Made by a program: the position numbers and the translations under genes
In this document: piece after piece, positions 8,791-17,955 of the stretch
Position numbering within the stretch: the stretch's first letter is position 1
How the letters are laid out: each line of letters starts with the position of its first letter
The notes under the pieces: model-generated
The model's database searches: none
What the model was told of the DNA's origin: nothing
Seen by the model: the letters and a program-made list of their open reading frames with translations, nothing else
DNA from: Sphingomonas qomolangmaensis
GTDB lineage: Bacteria > Pseudomonadota > Alphaproteobacteria > Sphingomonadales > Sphingomonadaceae
NCBI RefSeq assembly: GCF_024496245.1
Contig: NZ_CP101740.1
Span: forward strand, 2,479,501 to 2,543,500
DNA: 64,000 nt
Direction of reading: 5' to 3'

Positions 8791-9957
8791 TCAGTCGAGC
8801 AAGGGCACCATGTCGACCGGGCGACCGCGGCGGCGCAGCTCGACGGTCACCACCGGGCGGTCGTGGCTGGGGGCGCTTCCCAAGCGGGCGCCTTGCGGCA
8901 GCTGCTGGCCGCGGCGAACCACGGCGGTGGCGAGCCCCGACATCAGGCTGGTCCAGCCGTTGCCGTGATCGAGGATCACCACGGTGCCATAGCCCGGAAA
9001 CGGTCGGGCAAAGGCGACCCGGCCTGGCGCCGGCGCGACCACCGCCGCGCCGCGCGCGGTCGCCAGCGCCAGGCCGCGCGAACGCACCCCCGAGGGCGAT
9101 ACCTCGCCCAAGCCGGTTACCACGCGGCCAGCCACGGGTAGCATGTAGGGGGGCAATCCCGAGGCCGCCGCGGCGAGCGCTTCGGTCTCTGGACGGGGCA
9201 ATGGGCCTGGCAGTGCAAGCAGCCGTTCGCGGATCGCGCCTGCCGCATCGATTTTCGCCATTCGATCGACGATGTCGCGCGCCTCCTCGCCCATCGCCAG
9301 CGCGCGATCGGATTCGATCAGCGCGCTGCGCCCGAGGTCGCGCGAGCGCAGTCGGCTCGCGGCCTCGAGATCGAGCAAGGCCAGCCTTTCGATCTCGAGC
9401 CGCGCGCGCCCCTCGCGCAGCCCGCGTTCGGCCAGCGCCGCGCGATCGCGCAGCGCGGCGGCGCGCTCGACCTCGGCGCGCACCCCGGCGCTGCGCGCGC
9501 GCACGACCGGCACGACGGTCGCCAGCACCGCGCGGACATGCACCGCGTCGCGGGTCGACCCGGGCTGGAGCAGCCCGAGCGCCGCGGGACGCCGCACGAA
9601 CGACTGGATTGCCGCGACCAGCCGCAGTGTGGGGGCGCGGCGCGCGTCGAGCCGGCGCCGCTGCGCCGCGACCAGCCGATCGATGATCGCGATCCGCGCG
9701 CGTGCCGCGGCGATATCGGCTTCGGCGGCCTGCGCGCGCGCCGCGACGGCGGCGCGATCGGCGGCGGCGCGCGATGCTGCGTTGTTCGCCGCCTCGGCCT
9801 GGCGTTCGAGATCGCCCGACCGTCGCTCGGCTGCGCGCGAGGCGGCGTTGGCGGCGCGCAGCCGCTCGCGCTGTTCGTCGAGCGTGGTCTGCTGCGCGGC
9901 CATCGTCGTGGGAAGGAGCAGCAGTGCCGCGCCGATCGCGATACCCGCCGTGCGCAC
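8791..9957 (-). CDS. EnvC-like murein hydrolase activator with degenerate LytM domain
   Basis: A 388-residue periplasmic protein with a signal peptide (1-21), a long alanine/arginine-rich coiled coil (about 25-250) and a C-terminal LytM/M23 domain (about 270-388). The domain lacks the zinc ligands of active M23 peptidases: the usual HxxxD region reads GVRSRGLALA and the final HxH region reads VTVELR. The structural HGNGW segment remains. That is the pattern of EnvC, which does not cut peptidoglycan itself but activates amidases at the division site. The gene lies 4 bp after rlmH. High arginine and alanine content makes the coiled coil resemble other frames, but the codon use and fixed neighbours support it. 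Confidence 0.88.
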   Translation of the reverse strand: MRTAGIAIGAALLLLPTTMAAQQTTLDEQRERLRAANAASRAAERRSGDLERQAEAANNAASRAAADRAAVAARAQAAEADIAAARARIAIIDRLVAAQRRRLDARRAPTLRLVAAIQSFVRRPAALGLLQPGSTRDAVHVRAVLATVVPVVRARSAGVRAEVERAAALRDRAALAERGLREGRARLEIERLALLDLEAASRLRSRDLGRSALIESDRALAMGEEARDIVDRMAKIDAAGAIRERLLALPGPLPRPETEALAAAASGLPPYMLPVAGRVVTGLGEVSPSGVRSRGLALATARGAAVVAPAPGRVAFARPFPGYGTVVILDHGNGWTSLMSGLATAVVRRGQQLPQGARLGSAPSHDRPVVTVELRRRGRPVDMVPLLD

Positions 9958-9961
9958 GCCT

Positions 9962-10384
9962 TCAGCCTTCGCGGTGATAGGGGTGGTTGGCGAGGATGCT
10001 GGTCGCGCGCCACAATTGCTCGGCGAGCATCGCGCGCGCGATCAGGTGCGGCCAGGTCATTCGCCCGAAGGCGATCAGCCAGTCGGCCTGCGCGCGCATC
10101 GAGTCATCGAACCCGTCGGCCGCGCCGATCAGGAAGCGCGTCTCGCGCACCCCGGTGTCGCGCCACCCCGACAGCCGGTTGGCGAAGTCGACCGAGCCGG
10201 GCTGTTCGCCCTTTTCATCGAGCATCACGATCCGGGTGCCGGGCTCGATCGCGGGCAGCTTGCCACCGCGATCGGGGAGTTCGGTGATCCGCGTCGGCCA
10301 GCCCACGCGCTTGAGATAGCGATCGACCAGCTCGGCCTCGGCGCTGCGGCCGATGCGTCCGCGCGCGACGATATGGAGCAGCAC
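9962..10384 (-). CDS. rlmH: 23S rRNA pseudouridine(1915)-N3-methyltransferase
   Basis: A SPOUT-class methyltransferase of 140 residues that methylates pseudouridine 1915 in helix 69 of 23S rRNA on assembled 70S ribosomes. Recognisable features are LLHIVARGRIG at the N-terminus, IVMLDEKGEQ, the SAM-binding knot FLIGAADGF, and the C-terminal NHPYHR. The start is GTG at 10384. An in-frame extension further upstream runs through the rsfS gene and is rejected. It is about 15 residues shorter than the E. coli enzyme. It lies in the widely conserved nadD-rsfS-rlmH block, 19 bp after rsfS. Confidence 0.94.
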   Translation of the reverse strand: MLLHIVARGRIGRSAEAELVDRYLKRVGWPTRITELPDRGGKLPAIEPGTRIVMLDEKGEQPGSVDFANRLSGWRDTGVRETRFLIGAADGFDDSMRAQADWLIAFGRMTWPHLIARAMLAEQLWRATSILANHPYHREG

Positions 10385-10403
10385 CGGGCGCGCGGGCGGC
10401 GGT

Positions 10404-10802
10404 TCAGGCGGCCTGGTCGCTCGTCGGCAGCGGCGGCGCGTCGCCGAACGCCCACATCCGCTCGAGATTGTAGAAGCTGCGCACTTCGGGGCGGAAGAGG
10501 TGGACGATGACGTCGCCGGCATCGATCAACACCCAATCGGCGGTCGCGAGCCCTTCGACGCGGGCGCGATAGCCGAACTCGGCCTTGATCTTTTCGGCCA
10601 GCTTCTGCGCCATCGACGCGACCTGGCGGGTCGACCGGCCCGAGGCGATGACCATGAAATCGGCGATGCTCGATTTGCCCGCCAGGGGTATCGACACCGT
10701 CTCCTCGGCCTGATCGGCATCGAGCGAGGCAAGGATCATCGCGTGCAGCGCTTCGGCTTCGTTAGGGTCCGATGATCGCAGCGCGGGGGTGGAAGTGGCC
10801 AA
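10404..10802 (-). CDS. rsfS: ribosome silencing factor
   Basis: A 132-residue protein of the RsfS/Iojap family, which binds L14 (uL14) on the 50S subunit and blocks subunit joining during starvation. The conserved core reads SIADFMVIASGRSTRQVASMA, followed by the RVEGLATADWVLIDAGDVIVHLF region and RSFYNLERMW. The first 25 residues are variable, as usual. The gene follows nadD by 8 bp on the same strand and precedes rlmH, the order found across most bacteria. Confidence 0.95.
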   Translation of the reverse strand: MATSTPALRSSDPNEAEALHAMILASLDADQAEETVSIPLAGKSSIADFMVIASGRSTRQVASMAQKLAEKIKAEFGYRARVEGLATADWVLIDAGDVIVHLFRPEVRSFYNLERMWAFGDAPPLPTSDQAA

Positions 10803-10810
10803 TGTAGCTC

Positions 10811-11419
10811 CTAGGGACGTGCGGTGGATTGGCTGGGTCGCCGTTCGTTGGTGAAACGGCGGTGCCAGGCGGGGTCAGCGGCGCGGATGCGGGTCGCCGA
10901 AGTTGGATCGGGGCGGAAGCGCAGCAGCACCAAGGCCGGCAATCTCCACTCGTCCCATTGCTTCGCCTGGCGTGCGGGCCGCACCGAGCGCCGCAACCAG
11001 CCCATCGCTGGACTGGCGAGGGCATCCCCTTCATATCCCGGACGCGCGATTACCGCAATCGGAACCTCGCGCGCGATATCGCGCCATCCCTTCCACCGGT
11101 GGAACCCCGCCAGATTGTCGGCGCCCATGATCCAGATGAAGCGCTTCTTGGGGTGTATCCGCGGCAATTTGGCGAGCAGATCGACGGTGTAGCGGGTCTT
11201 TAGCCGCTGTTCGATCGTGCTGACGCGGATCGGCGCATGCCGCGCCATCGCCCGCGCCGATGCGAAGCGCGCCGAAAACGGCGCCATGTCGGTGGCGGCA
11301 TCCTTGAGCGGATTGCCCGGCGACACGATCCACCACAGCTCGTCGAGCGCGAGCGCGCGGATCGCCTGCAACGCGATCCGCCGATGCCCGCGATGCGCCG
11401 GATTGAACGATCCGCCCAT
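10811..11419 (-). CDS. nadD: nicotinate-nucleotide adenylyltransferase
   Basis: The enzyme that adenylates nicotinate mononucleotide to deamido-NAD. The nucleotidyltransferase signature GGSFNPAHRGH opens the protein, and the ATP-binding motif near the C-terminus reads TSATRIR. From the ATG at 11419 it has 202 residues, but this start cuts into the first beta strand. In-frame codons upstream read LTRIGL and match the usual N-terminus of the family. The only initiation-like codon there is CTG at 11437, which overlaps the stop of the toxin gene (CTGA). A CTG start coupled to toxin translation is therefore likely. The original start region may have been altered when the toxin-antitoxin pair entered between proA and nadD. 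Confidence 0.9.
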   Translation of the reverse strand: MGGSFNPAHRGHRRIALQAIRALALDELWWIVSPGNPLKDAATDMAPFSARFASARAMARHAPIRVSTIEQRLKTRYTVDLLAKLPRIHPKKRFIWIMGADNLAGFHRWKGWRDIAREVPIAVIARPGYEGDALASPAMGWLRRSVRPARQAKQWDEWRLPALVLLRFRPDPTSATRIRAADPAWHRRFTNERRPSQSTARP

Positions 11420-11433
11420 GAGCCCGATGCGGG

Positions 11434-11721
11434 TCAGGTTGCCAACTGCCAGTCTTCACGTTCGTTGCGAACGCGCAGGATTTGCACGCCCGCTTCGATG
11501 ATACGGTAGAAGATCAGATAGCCTGATCCGTAAACGACCAAGATGCGAATGCCGTCGCGTTCGGGGCGACCGGCATGCGGAAACTCCTCCAGCGATTGCG
11601 CACGAAGGCGGATGTCGAGCAACGCCTGCATCGCAACGTGAGGTGTTCGGTTCGCAATCAGCCACCGCTCTATCGCGCGTAAATCCTTCAGCGCCTCAGG
11701 CGTCCAGTTCAGGTCGAGCAT
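11434..11721 (-). CDS. RelE/ParE family toxin
   Basis: A 95-residue toxin of the RelE/ParE superfamily. Typical elements are LNWTPEALKDLRAIERWL at the N-terminus, FPHAGRPERDGIRILVV in the middle and YLIFYRI followed by ILRVRNEREDW at the C-terminus. ParE members poison gyrase, while RelE members cleave mRNA on the ribosome. The central GRP segment and RVRNERE end are more ParE-like, but the target is not proven. It starts inside the antitoxin gene (13-bp overlap) and ends 14 bp before the nadD ATG, so it interrupts an otherwise conserved housekeeping order. Confidence 0.87.
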   Translation of the reverse strand: MLDLNWTPEALKDLRAIERWLIANRTPHVAMQALLDIRLRAQSLEEFPHAGRPERDGIRILVVYGSGYLIFYRIIEAGVQILRVRNEREDWQLAT

Positions 11722-11978
11722 CGCGCCCGTTGCTTGGCGATCATCGCGTCGAGCTCTGCCATCACCTGCGCATGCGGGATCAATTCGCCGCGATCGGCGC
11801 TGTCGACACCCTTCTGGATGAACGCAAGGTAGTCGGCATCACTCTCAGCCGCGCGCTGGACGGCTTCGGCGACGAACTCGGCTTCGCTGCGTCCGGTCGC
11901 CATCGTCACCTGTCGCAACAGGTCATGGGTTCGGGCGTCGATTTCGGCCGACACCGTGATGCGCGTAAGCTTGCTCAT
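11709..11978 (-). CDS. ribbon-helix-helix antitoxin
   Basis: An 89-residue antitoxin paired with the overlapping ParE-like toxin. Residues 1-45 (LTRITVSAEIDARTHDLLRQV followed by GRSEAEFVAEAV) fit a ribbon-helix-helix DNA-binding fold that would autoregulate the operon. The rest (about 50-89) is the likely toxin-wrapping segment. It precedes the toxin, the usual order. No good ribosome binding site stands before the ATG, so translation could be leaderless. The gap to proA is only 31 bp, so its promoter may lie inside the proA 3' end. Confidence 0.82.
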   Translation of the reverse strand: MSKLTRITVSAEIDARTHDLLRQVTMATGRSEAEFVAEAVQRAAESDADYLAFIQKGVDSADRGELIPHAQVMAELDAMIAKQRARCST

Positions 11979-12009
11979 GGCGAGAACGTACGCCTGCCAC
12001 AGCCCGGCA

Positions 12010-13281
12010 TCAAGGACGCACCTGGCCGGTGCCGCGCACCACCCATTTATACGTCGTCAGCCCTTCGAGCGCGACCGGGCCGCGAGCATGCAGCCGGCCG
12101 GTGGCGATGCCGATCTCGGCACCCAGCCCGAATTCGCCGCCATCGGCGAACTGGGTCGAGGCATTCCACATCACGATCGCCGAATCGACCTGCGCCAGGA
12201 AGCGCTCGGCGACGGTGGCGTCGGCGGTGACGATCGCGTCGGTATGGTGCGATCCGTGCGCGGCGATATGCGCAATCGCGGCGTCGACCCCGCCGACGAT
12301 CCGCATCGCCAGGATCGCGTCGAGATATTCGGTGTCCCAATCCTCATCATCGGCGGACAAGACACGAGGATCGATCGCGCACGCTTCGGCGTCACCGCGC
12401 AGCTCGCAGCCGGCATCGGCAAGCGCCGCCAGGATCGGGCCGGGCGCCGCGAAGCCGCGGTCGATCAACAGCGTCTCGGTTGCGCCGCAGATGCCGGTGC
12501 GCCGCATCTTGGCGTTGAGCGCGATCGCCCGCGCCATCGCCGGATCGGCGGCGGCGTCGATATAGGTGTGGTTGATCCCGTCGAGATGCGCGAGCACCGG
12601 CACCCGCGCCTCGGCCTGGACGCGCGCGACCAGGCTCTTGCCGCCGCGGGGGATGACCAGGTCGATATGGCCATCGGCGGCGAGCATCGCGCCGACCGCG
12701 GCGCGATCGGTGTCGTCGATCAGCTGGACCGCGTGCGGCGTCACCCCCGCAGCCCCCAGGCCGGCGACGAACGCGGCATGTAGCGCGCGATTGGTCTCGA
12801 TCGCCTCCGACCCGCCGCGCAGGATCGCGGCATTGCCCGCCATCACGCATAGCGCGCCGGCATCGGCGGTGACGTTGGGGCGGCTTTCGAAGATGATGCC
12901 GATCACCCCGATCGGCACGCGCACCCGATCGAGCACCAGCCCATTGGGGCGCTCGCGCCGATCGACCAAGATTCCCACCGGATCGTCGAGCGCAGCGACC
13001 GATTCGACGCCAGCCGCGGTCGCTTCGAGCCGCGCGGCATCGAGCTTCAGCCGGTCGAGCAACGCAGGGGCGAGACCCGAGGTCTGCGCACGTACCATGT
13101 CGCGCGCGTTGGCATCGAGGATCGGCCCGGCAGTGGCGCGGATCGACGCTGCCGCCGATCGCAGCGCATCGGCGCGGGTGGCCCCGGGCATCGCCGCGAG
13201 CACGCGCGCGGCAGCGCGCGCGCGCTGGCCCAGCACGCGCATCTGCGCGGTCCAGTCGGTGGTGCGGGGCTTCGTCGCCAT
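12010..13281 (-). CDS. proA: glutamate-5-semialdehyde dehydrogenase (gamma-glutamyl phosphate reductase)
   Basis: The second enzyme of proline synthesis, reducing gamma-glutamyl phosphate with NADPH. It has 423 residues in the aldehyde dehydrogenase superfamily. Family motifs include [17 protein letters not shown] (about 122-138), PRGGKSL (about 211-217) and the catalytic cysteine Cys265 in [10 protein letters not shown]. The C-terminal [21 protein letters not shown] is diagnostic. The start at 13281 gives [10 protein letters not shown]; an in-frame upstream extension overlaps the divergent DUF3667 gene and is rejected. In relatives proA is directly followed by nadD, whereas here a toxin-antitoxin pair intervenes. 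Confidence 0.96.
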   Translation of the reverse strand: MATKPRTTDWTAQMRVLGQRARAAARVLAAMPGATRADALRSAAASIRATAGPILDANARDMVRAQTSGLAPALLDRLKLDAARLEATAAGVESVAALDDPVGILVDRRERPNGLVLDRVRVPIGVIGIIFESRPNVTADAGALCVMAGNAAILRGGSEAIETNRALHAAFVAGLGAAGVTPHAVQLIDDTDRAAVGAMLAADGHIDLVIPRGGKSLVARVQAEARVPVLAHLDGINHTYIDAAADPAMARAIALNAKMRRTGICGATETLLIDRGFAAPGPILAALADAGCELRGDAEACAIDPRVLSADDEDWDTEYLDAILAMRIVGGVDAAIAHIAAHGSHHTDAIVTADATVAERFLAQVDSAIVMWNASTQFADGGEFGLGAEIGIATGRLHARGPVALEGLTTYKWVVRGTGQVRP

Positions 13282-13344
13282 CTTCGTCTCCGTCGCAAAG
13301 CAAATGCTCGCAAGCGCAATATACAGCTGATACACTCGCCGTCG

Positions 13345-14409
13345 ATGGGTGGGGACCTCTCGGCTGCCGGCGATTTCGCCACCGGCGCGCTGCTGGCGCG
13401 CAGCGTCGAGCCGACTCGCGGCGAGGCGCATGGCGGCGCCCCCGATCTTTGCCTCAATTGCGGGACAGCGCTGGTCGGTGCCTATTGCCACGCGTGCGGC
13501 CAGGCGGGGCATGTCCACCGCTCGCTCGGCGCGATCTGGCACGAAATCCTGCACGGCGTCGTGCATTTCGAGGGCAAATTGTGGCGGACGCTGCCGATGC
13601 TGGCGTTTCGGCCCGGCGAACTGACCCGCCGCTACATCGACGGCGAGCGTGCGCGCTTCGTGTCGCCGATGGCGGGTTTCCTGTTCTCGGTCTTCACCTT
13701 GTTCACCGTGATGTCGATCCTGGGGATCGCCCCGCCCGCCGATCTCGGCGATGCGCGCAGCCAGGCCGCGGCGGGGGTGGTCGAGGTCCGCAAGGAAATG
13801 GTCGCAGCGCGGCAGGAGGCGATCGCCGAGCGTGATTCGCGCGGATCGACGCCGCAGGAACGCGCCGCAGCGATCACCGCCATCGCCGAACTAGAGAGTG
13901 AAATCCGGCTGGTCGATTCGGCGCGCCCGGCGTTCGGCGACACCGACAGCCCGTTCGATCGCATCAAGACCGGGTGGAAGCGGCTCGACTATGGCATCGA
14001 GAAGGCGCGGAAGAATCCTGGGCTGATGCTCTACAAGCTGCAGGCGAACAGCTATAAATTCTCGTGGCTGCTGATCCCGCTATCGGTGCCGTTCCTGTGG
14101 CTGATGTTCGCGTGGAAGCGGCAATATCACGCTTATGACCATGCGGTGTTCGTCACCTATTCGATCGCGTTCATGTCGCTGCTGTTCATCGTACTGACGA
14201 TTCTGGGGGCGATCGGCGTGAGCATGGGGGTGCTCGGGACCATCGCGATGCTGGTGCCGCCGTTCCATATCTATCGCCAGCTGCGCGGCGCCTATCGGCT
14301 GCGGCGGTCGAGCGCGCTAGTGCGGATGCTGTTGCTGGTATTGGTGTTCATCCAGCTCGTGTTCGGGCTGTTTGTAGCGCTGGTGCTAGGCTTAGGGCTG
14401 ATCGGCTGA
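13345..14409 (+). CDS. DUF3667 domain membrane protein
   Basis: A 354-residue protein with an N-terminal zinc-ribbon-like knuckle (CLNCG...CHACGQ, about residues 36-53), the signature of the DUF3667 family. A conserved stretch follows ([43 protein letters not shown], quoted here as an approximate span at residues 66-108). Four or five transmembrane segments lie near 110-128, 235-255, 268-290, 293-310 and 328-350. A charged cytoplasmic or periplasmic segment sits between the first and second helix. The function of DUF3667 is unknown. It is transcribed divergently from proA across a 63-bp gap. Confidence 0.85.
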   Translation: MGGDLSAAGDFATGALLARSVEPTRGEAHGGAPDLCLNCGTALVGAYCHACGQAGHVHRSLGAIWHEILHGVVHFEGKLWRTLPMLAFRPGELTRRYIDGERARFVSPMAGFLFSVFTLFTVMSILGIAPPADLGDARSQAAAGVVEVRKEMVAARQEAIAERDSRGSTPQERAAAITAIAELESEIRLVDSARPAFGDTDSPFDRIKTGWKRLDYGIEKARKNPGLMLYKLQANSYKFSWLLIPLSVPFLWLMFAWKRQYHAYDHAVFVTYSIAFMSLLFIVLTILGAIGVSMGVLGTIAMLVPPFHIYRQLRGAYRLRRSSALVRMLLLVLVFIQLVFGLFVALVLGLGLIG

Positions 14410-14410
14410 C

Positions 14411-14788
14411 TCAGCAGGGGAAGCGCTTGCGCATGATCGCGTAGAAGGCGTCCTTCATGCTGGTAGTGCGCGCCTGCGCCGCAGGGATAGCCTGCAGATC
14501 GGCGAGGAACGCTTTGCCGCCCAGCTTCGCCTTCGCGCTGCCCTTGGGCGGCGGGCAGCTGTGCGGCGTGCGACCCGCCGCGCGCGCGCCTTCGACATCG
14601 GTGCGGTACGCGGCGCCGATCATCTCCATCTCGGTCTTGAGCAAGCCGATATCGGGCGATCCGATCGCCATGATCCCCTTGGCCTTGAGCGCATTCGCCT
14701 TGGCGAGGAATTCGGCGACACTCATCGCCTGCGCCGTCGCCGGCAGCACTACCAACGTCAGCGCAAAAGTCAGTTTGATCGCCCGCAT
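14411..14788 (-). CDS. small secreted protein of unknown function
   Basis: A 125-residue protein with a clear signal peptide (MRAIKLTFALTLVVLPATAQA). The mature part is basic and helical (SVAEFLAKANALKAKG), with a cysteine in HSCPPPKGSAK and a C-terminal cysteine (KRFPC) that may form a disulfide. No catalytic motif is seen. GGGGA stands 8 bases upstream of the ATG. An in-frame extension runs through the ftsH 3' end and is rejected. It is 61 bp downstream of ftsH on the same strand, after a hairpin that probably terminates ftsH transcription, and converges with the DUF3667 gene one base away. Function unknown. Confidence 0.7.
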   Translation of the reverse strand: MRAIKLTFALTLVVLPATAQAMSVAEFLAKANALKAKGIMAIGSPDIGLLKTEMEMIGAAYRTDVEGARAAGRTPHSCPPPKGSAKAKLGGKAFLADLQAIPAAQARTTSMKDAFYAIMRKRFPC

Positions 14789-14790
14789 AT

Positions 14791-14821
14791 GAAAATCCCC
14801 GCCGGTTGCCCGACGGGGATT
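14791..14821 (-). terminator. probable Rho-independent terminator of ftsH
   Basis: On the minus strand the sequence forms a stem AATCCCCG/CGGGGATT (14794-14821) followed by TTTTC, 30 bp after the ftsH stop. The T-run lies directly before the start of the small secreted protein gene, so that gene may be translated from read-through or from its own promoter. Confidence 0.65.
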
Positions 14822-14849
14822 GTCGCTTGTCGGCTGAATGCCAAGTGAA

Positions 14850-16808
14850 TTATGCCGGCTGAGGCGTGCCGAACGGTCCTTTGGGACGCCGTGTCTTGGG
14901 GATCGAGGTGCCCGCAGCGACGACCGGGGTGTTCTTCGCTCCGGGCTGGCCGCGGTCGATGTCCTCGCCCGCCATGATCCGCTTGATCTCGTCGCCCGAC
15001 AGCGTCTCGAACTCGAGCAGCGCGCCCGCGACGAGGTGGAGCTGATCCACATGCTCGGTCAGCAGCTGCTTGGCCTTGTCATAGCCGCCCTCGACGATCG
15101 ACTTGATTTCCTTGTCAATCAGCTGCGCGGTCTCGTTCGACATCGAGACGTTGTTCTGGCGCGAATAGCCGAGGAACACTTCCTCCTCGCCTTCCGAATA
15201 CATCAGCGGCCCGATCTTGTCCGACATGCCCCATTTGGTGACCATATCGCGTGCCAGCTTGGTCGCGTACTGGATGTCGCCCGATGCGCCCGACGAGACC
15301 TTGTCGTAGCCGAAGATGATCTCCTCGGCGACGCGGCCGCCCATCGATACCGACAAATTGGCGTACATCTTGTCGCGATGATAGCTGTACGAATCGCGCT
15401 CGGGGAGCCGCATCACCATGCCCAGCGCGCGACCACGCGGGATGATCGTCGCCTTGTGGATCGGATCCGACGCCGCCTCGTGCAGCGCGACGACGGCATG
15501 GCCCGCCTCGTGATAAGCAGTCATCCGCTTCTCATCGTCGGTCATCACCATCGAGCGCCGCTCGGCACCCATCATGACCTTGTCCTTGGCTTCCTCGAAC
15601 TCGAGCATCGCCACCAGCCGCTTGCCCTTGCGTGCAGCGGTCAGCGCGGCTTCGTTTACCAGGTTCGCGAGATCAGCACCCGAGAAGCCCGGCGTACCGC
15701 GCGCGATCGTCCGCGCATCGACGTCGGGTGCAAGCGGCACCTTCTTCATATGTACTTCGAGGATCTTCACGCGACCATCGATGTCGGGACGCGGCACGAC
15801 GACCTGGCGGTCGAAGCGACCCGGGCGCAGCAGGGCGGGATCGAGCACGTCGGGACGGTTGGTCGCGGCGATGATGATGATGCCTTCGTTCGCCTCGAAG
15901 CCGTCCATCTCGACCAGCAGCTGGTTGAGCGTCTGCTCGCGCTCGTCATTGCCGTTGCCCAGGCCCGCACCACGGTGGCGACCAACCGCGTCGATCTCGT
16001 CGATGAAGACGATGCACGGCGCCGACTTCTTGGCCTGTTCGAACATGTCGCGCACGCGGCTTGCGCCGACGCCGACGAACATCTCGACAAAGTCCGAACC
16101 CGAAATGGTGAAGAACGGCACGCCCGCCTCGCCCGCGATCGCGCGCGCCAGCAGAGTCTTGCCGGTACCCGGCGAACCCACGAGCAACGCGCCCTTGGGA
16201 ATCTTGCCGCCGAGACGCGCGAACTTGGTCGGGTCCTTGAGGAACTCGACGATCTCCTCGAGCTCCTCGCGCGCTTCGTCGATGCCGGCGACGTCGGCGA
16301 AGGTGACCTTGCCTTCCTTCTGCGTCAGCAATTTGGCCTTCGACTTGCCGAAGCCCATCGCGCCGCCCGCACCCGAATTCTTCTGCATCTGGCGCAGCAC
16401 GAAGAACGCGATGCCAAGGAACAGCAGGAACGGCAGCGACTGATACAGCAGCACCATCCAGATGTTCGGCCCTTCCTCGGGCCGCGCGTTGATCGTCACG
16501 CCGCGGGTGCGCAGGCGCTCGATCAGCTGCGGATCATTGGGGGTGTTGGTGCGGAAACGCTCGGCGTTGCTGAGCGTGCCGGTGATGACGTTGGGCGCCA
16601 CATTGACCTCGCGCACCGACCCTTCCTCGACCTTGTCGAGGAACGCCGAATAGGCGATCGTGTTGCCGGCCGACTGGCTGCCGCGGCCGTCGAACATGGT
16701 CACGAAAAGCGCGAGTGCGAGCAGGATGCCGACCCAGATCATCAGGCTGCGCATCCAAGGATTGCCGCCGCCGTTCTCCGGGCCCTGCTGCTTGTCGTTG
16801 TCGTTCAT
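14850..16808 (-). CDS. ftsH: ATP-dependent zinc metalloprotease FtsH
   Basis: A membrane-anchored AAA protease of 652 residues that degrades unassembled membrane proteins and regulators. Two transmembrane helices (about 21-38 and 117-137) flank a periplasmic domain. The AAA module has Walker A GSPGTGKT (211-218), Walker B FIDE (268-271) and the second region of homology ([20 protein letters not shown], 315-334). The zinc site is HEAGH (433-437). The C-terminal tail after about 615 is basic and variable. It follows tilS by 100 bp; tilS-ftsH is the conserved order in this class. Confidence 0.97.
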   Translation of the reverse strand: MNDNDKQQGPENGGGNPWMRSLMIWVGILLALALFVTMFDGRGSQSAGNTIAYSAFLDKVEEGSVREVNVAPNVITGTLSNAERFRTNTPNDPQLIERLRTRGVTINARPEEGPNIWMVLLYQSLPFLLFLGIAFFVLRQMQKNSGAGGAMGFGKSKAKLLTQKEGKVTFADVAGIDEAREELEEIVEFLKDPTKFARLGGKIPKGALLVGSPGTGKTLLARAIAGEAGVPFFTISGSDFVEMFVGVGASRVRDMFEQAKKSAPCIVFIDEIDAVGRHRGAGLGNGNDEREQTLNQLLVEMDGFEANEGIIIIAATNRPDVLDPALLRPGRFDRQVVVPRPDIDGRVKILEVHMKKVPLAPDVDARTIARGTPGFSGADLANLVNEAALTAARKGKRLVAMLEFEEAKDKVMMGAERRSMVMTDDEKRMTAYHEAGHAVVALHEAASDPIHKATIIPRGRALGMVMRLPERDSYSYHRDKMYANLSVSMGGRVAEEIIFGYDKVSSGASGDIQYATKLARDMVTKWGMSDKIGPLMYSEGEEEVFLGYSRQNNVSMSNETAQLIDKEIKSIVEGGYDKAKQLLTEHVDQLHLVAGALLEFETLSGDEIKRIMAGEDIDRGQPGAKNTPVVAAGTSIPKTRRPKGPFGTPQPA

Positions 16809-16908
16809 GTGGCGAGATACCTTTCCTTGGATATCAAGATAGGCGAACGCGGGTTAATGGCAATGGAACAGCGCCGATCAGTGGCATCGGATGGACCAAG
16901 GGACAGGG

Positions 16909-17955
16909 TCAAGGCGCGCGCCGCGGCGGTGCCGGCGCGAAATGCCAGGCGGTGCCGTTGTCGGGGCGGGTCACCACATCGCCCTTGACGCCCCCGAGCA
17001 CCGCCGGTCGGCCCGAATCGAGCGCGCGGACGAAGCGCACCAATGCCTCGCCGCGCATGTCGATCGCCGGATCGATCGCGCGCAGGCAGCGCTCGACGAT
17101 TCGGCGACGTAGCTCGAAGGGAATATCGCCGACGTCAAAGACGATGCCCTTCGCCGCGCGACGGCAATCGCTGTCGAACAATTGCCGCGCGGTCCAGCCG
17201 AGCGCGTCGTCGGCGTCGGCGAGCGCCGAAGCGCTGGCTACCACCCCGGCGGCGTCGAGCAGCAGGTCGTCGCGCAGCGCCTTGCGCAATCGTGCGCGGT
17301 CGTAGCGATCGTCGATATTGCTCGGGTCGTCGATCGCGCTGATGCCGCAAGCCGCGACGATCGCCGCCAAGTCGCTGCGCCTCCAGCCGAGCAGCGGGCG
17401 GACGATCCTGCCGCCGCCCGCGCGGATCCCCGCGAGCCCCGCGACCCCCGCTCCGCGGTTGAGCCGCATCACGACGGTTTCGATCTGGTCGTCGGCGTGG
17501 TGCCCTGTCGCCAGCCGATCGGCGCCGACCTCGGCCATGTGCGCCTCGAGCAGCGCATAGCGCAGCGCGCGCGCTCGGGTCGACAAATTGGCGGTGCGGC
17601 CGACGCGCGGGGGTAGATCGCCGGTCAGCACGCGGTGGCGGATGCCCCGATCGGCGCACAGCCGCGCGACGAAGGCGGCTTCATCGGCGGCGGCGCTGCG
17701 GATACCGTGATCCACCGTCGCCGCCGAGCAACGGTCGCCCAATACCGCGCTTGCCAGCAGCAACAGCGCCAGGCTGTCGGCCCCGCCCGACACCGCCACC
17801 AGCAGCTGGACGCGTTCGATATCGACCAGCCGAGCGAGATCGCCGCGAAACCGCGCGACCGCCCCGGCATCGGGGATCAGCGTGTCAGCTGCACTTGGCA
17901 GCGGTACGTGCCCTTGCGACGTCGGCGGCCATGCTCGCCGCGATGCGATCGCCAT
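16909..17955 (-). CDS. tilS: tRNA(Ile)-lysidine synthetase
   Basis: Attaches lysine to C34 of the CAU-anticodon isoleucine tRNA so that it reads AUA. The N-type ATP pyrophosphatase loop SGGADS (about 56-61) is clear, followed by ATVDHGIRSAAADEAAFV and the LATGHHADDQIETVVMRL block. RARLRKALRDDLL fits the linker. Length is 348 residues from the ATG at 17955, which overlaps the cpoB 3' end by 71 bp. No ribosome binding site decides the start, and the true start may lie closer to residue 25-35 using a non-ATG codon. The C-terminal third is short compared with the E. coli enzyme, as in other alphaproteobacteria. Confidence 0.93.
   Translation of the reverse strand: MAIASRRAWPPTSQGHVPLPSAADTLIPDAGAVARFRGDLARLVDIERVQLLVAVSGGADSLALLLLASAVLGDRCSAATVDHGIRSAAADEAAFVARLCADRGIRHRVLTGDLPPRVGRTANLSTRARALRYALLEAHMAEVGADRLATGHHADDQIETVVMRLNRGAGVAGLAGIRAGGGRIVRPLLGWRRSDLAAIVAACGISAIDDPSNIDDRYDRARLRKALRDDLLLDAAGVVASASALADADDALGWTARQLFDSDCRRAAKGIVFDVGDIPFELRRRIVERCLRAIDPAIDMRGEALVRFVRALDSGRPAVLGGVKGDVVTRPDNGTAWHFAPAPPRRAP

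Noticed and set aside
14838-16988. 716-codon plus-strand frame opposite ftsH
   Set aside because: Antisense shadow; ftsH on the other strand has every family motif.
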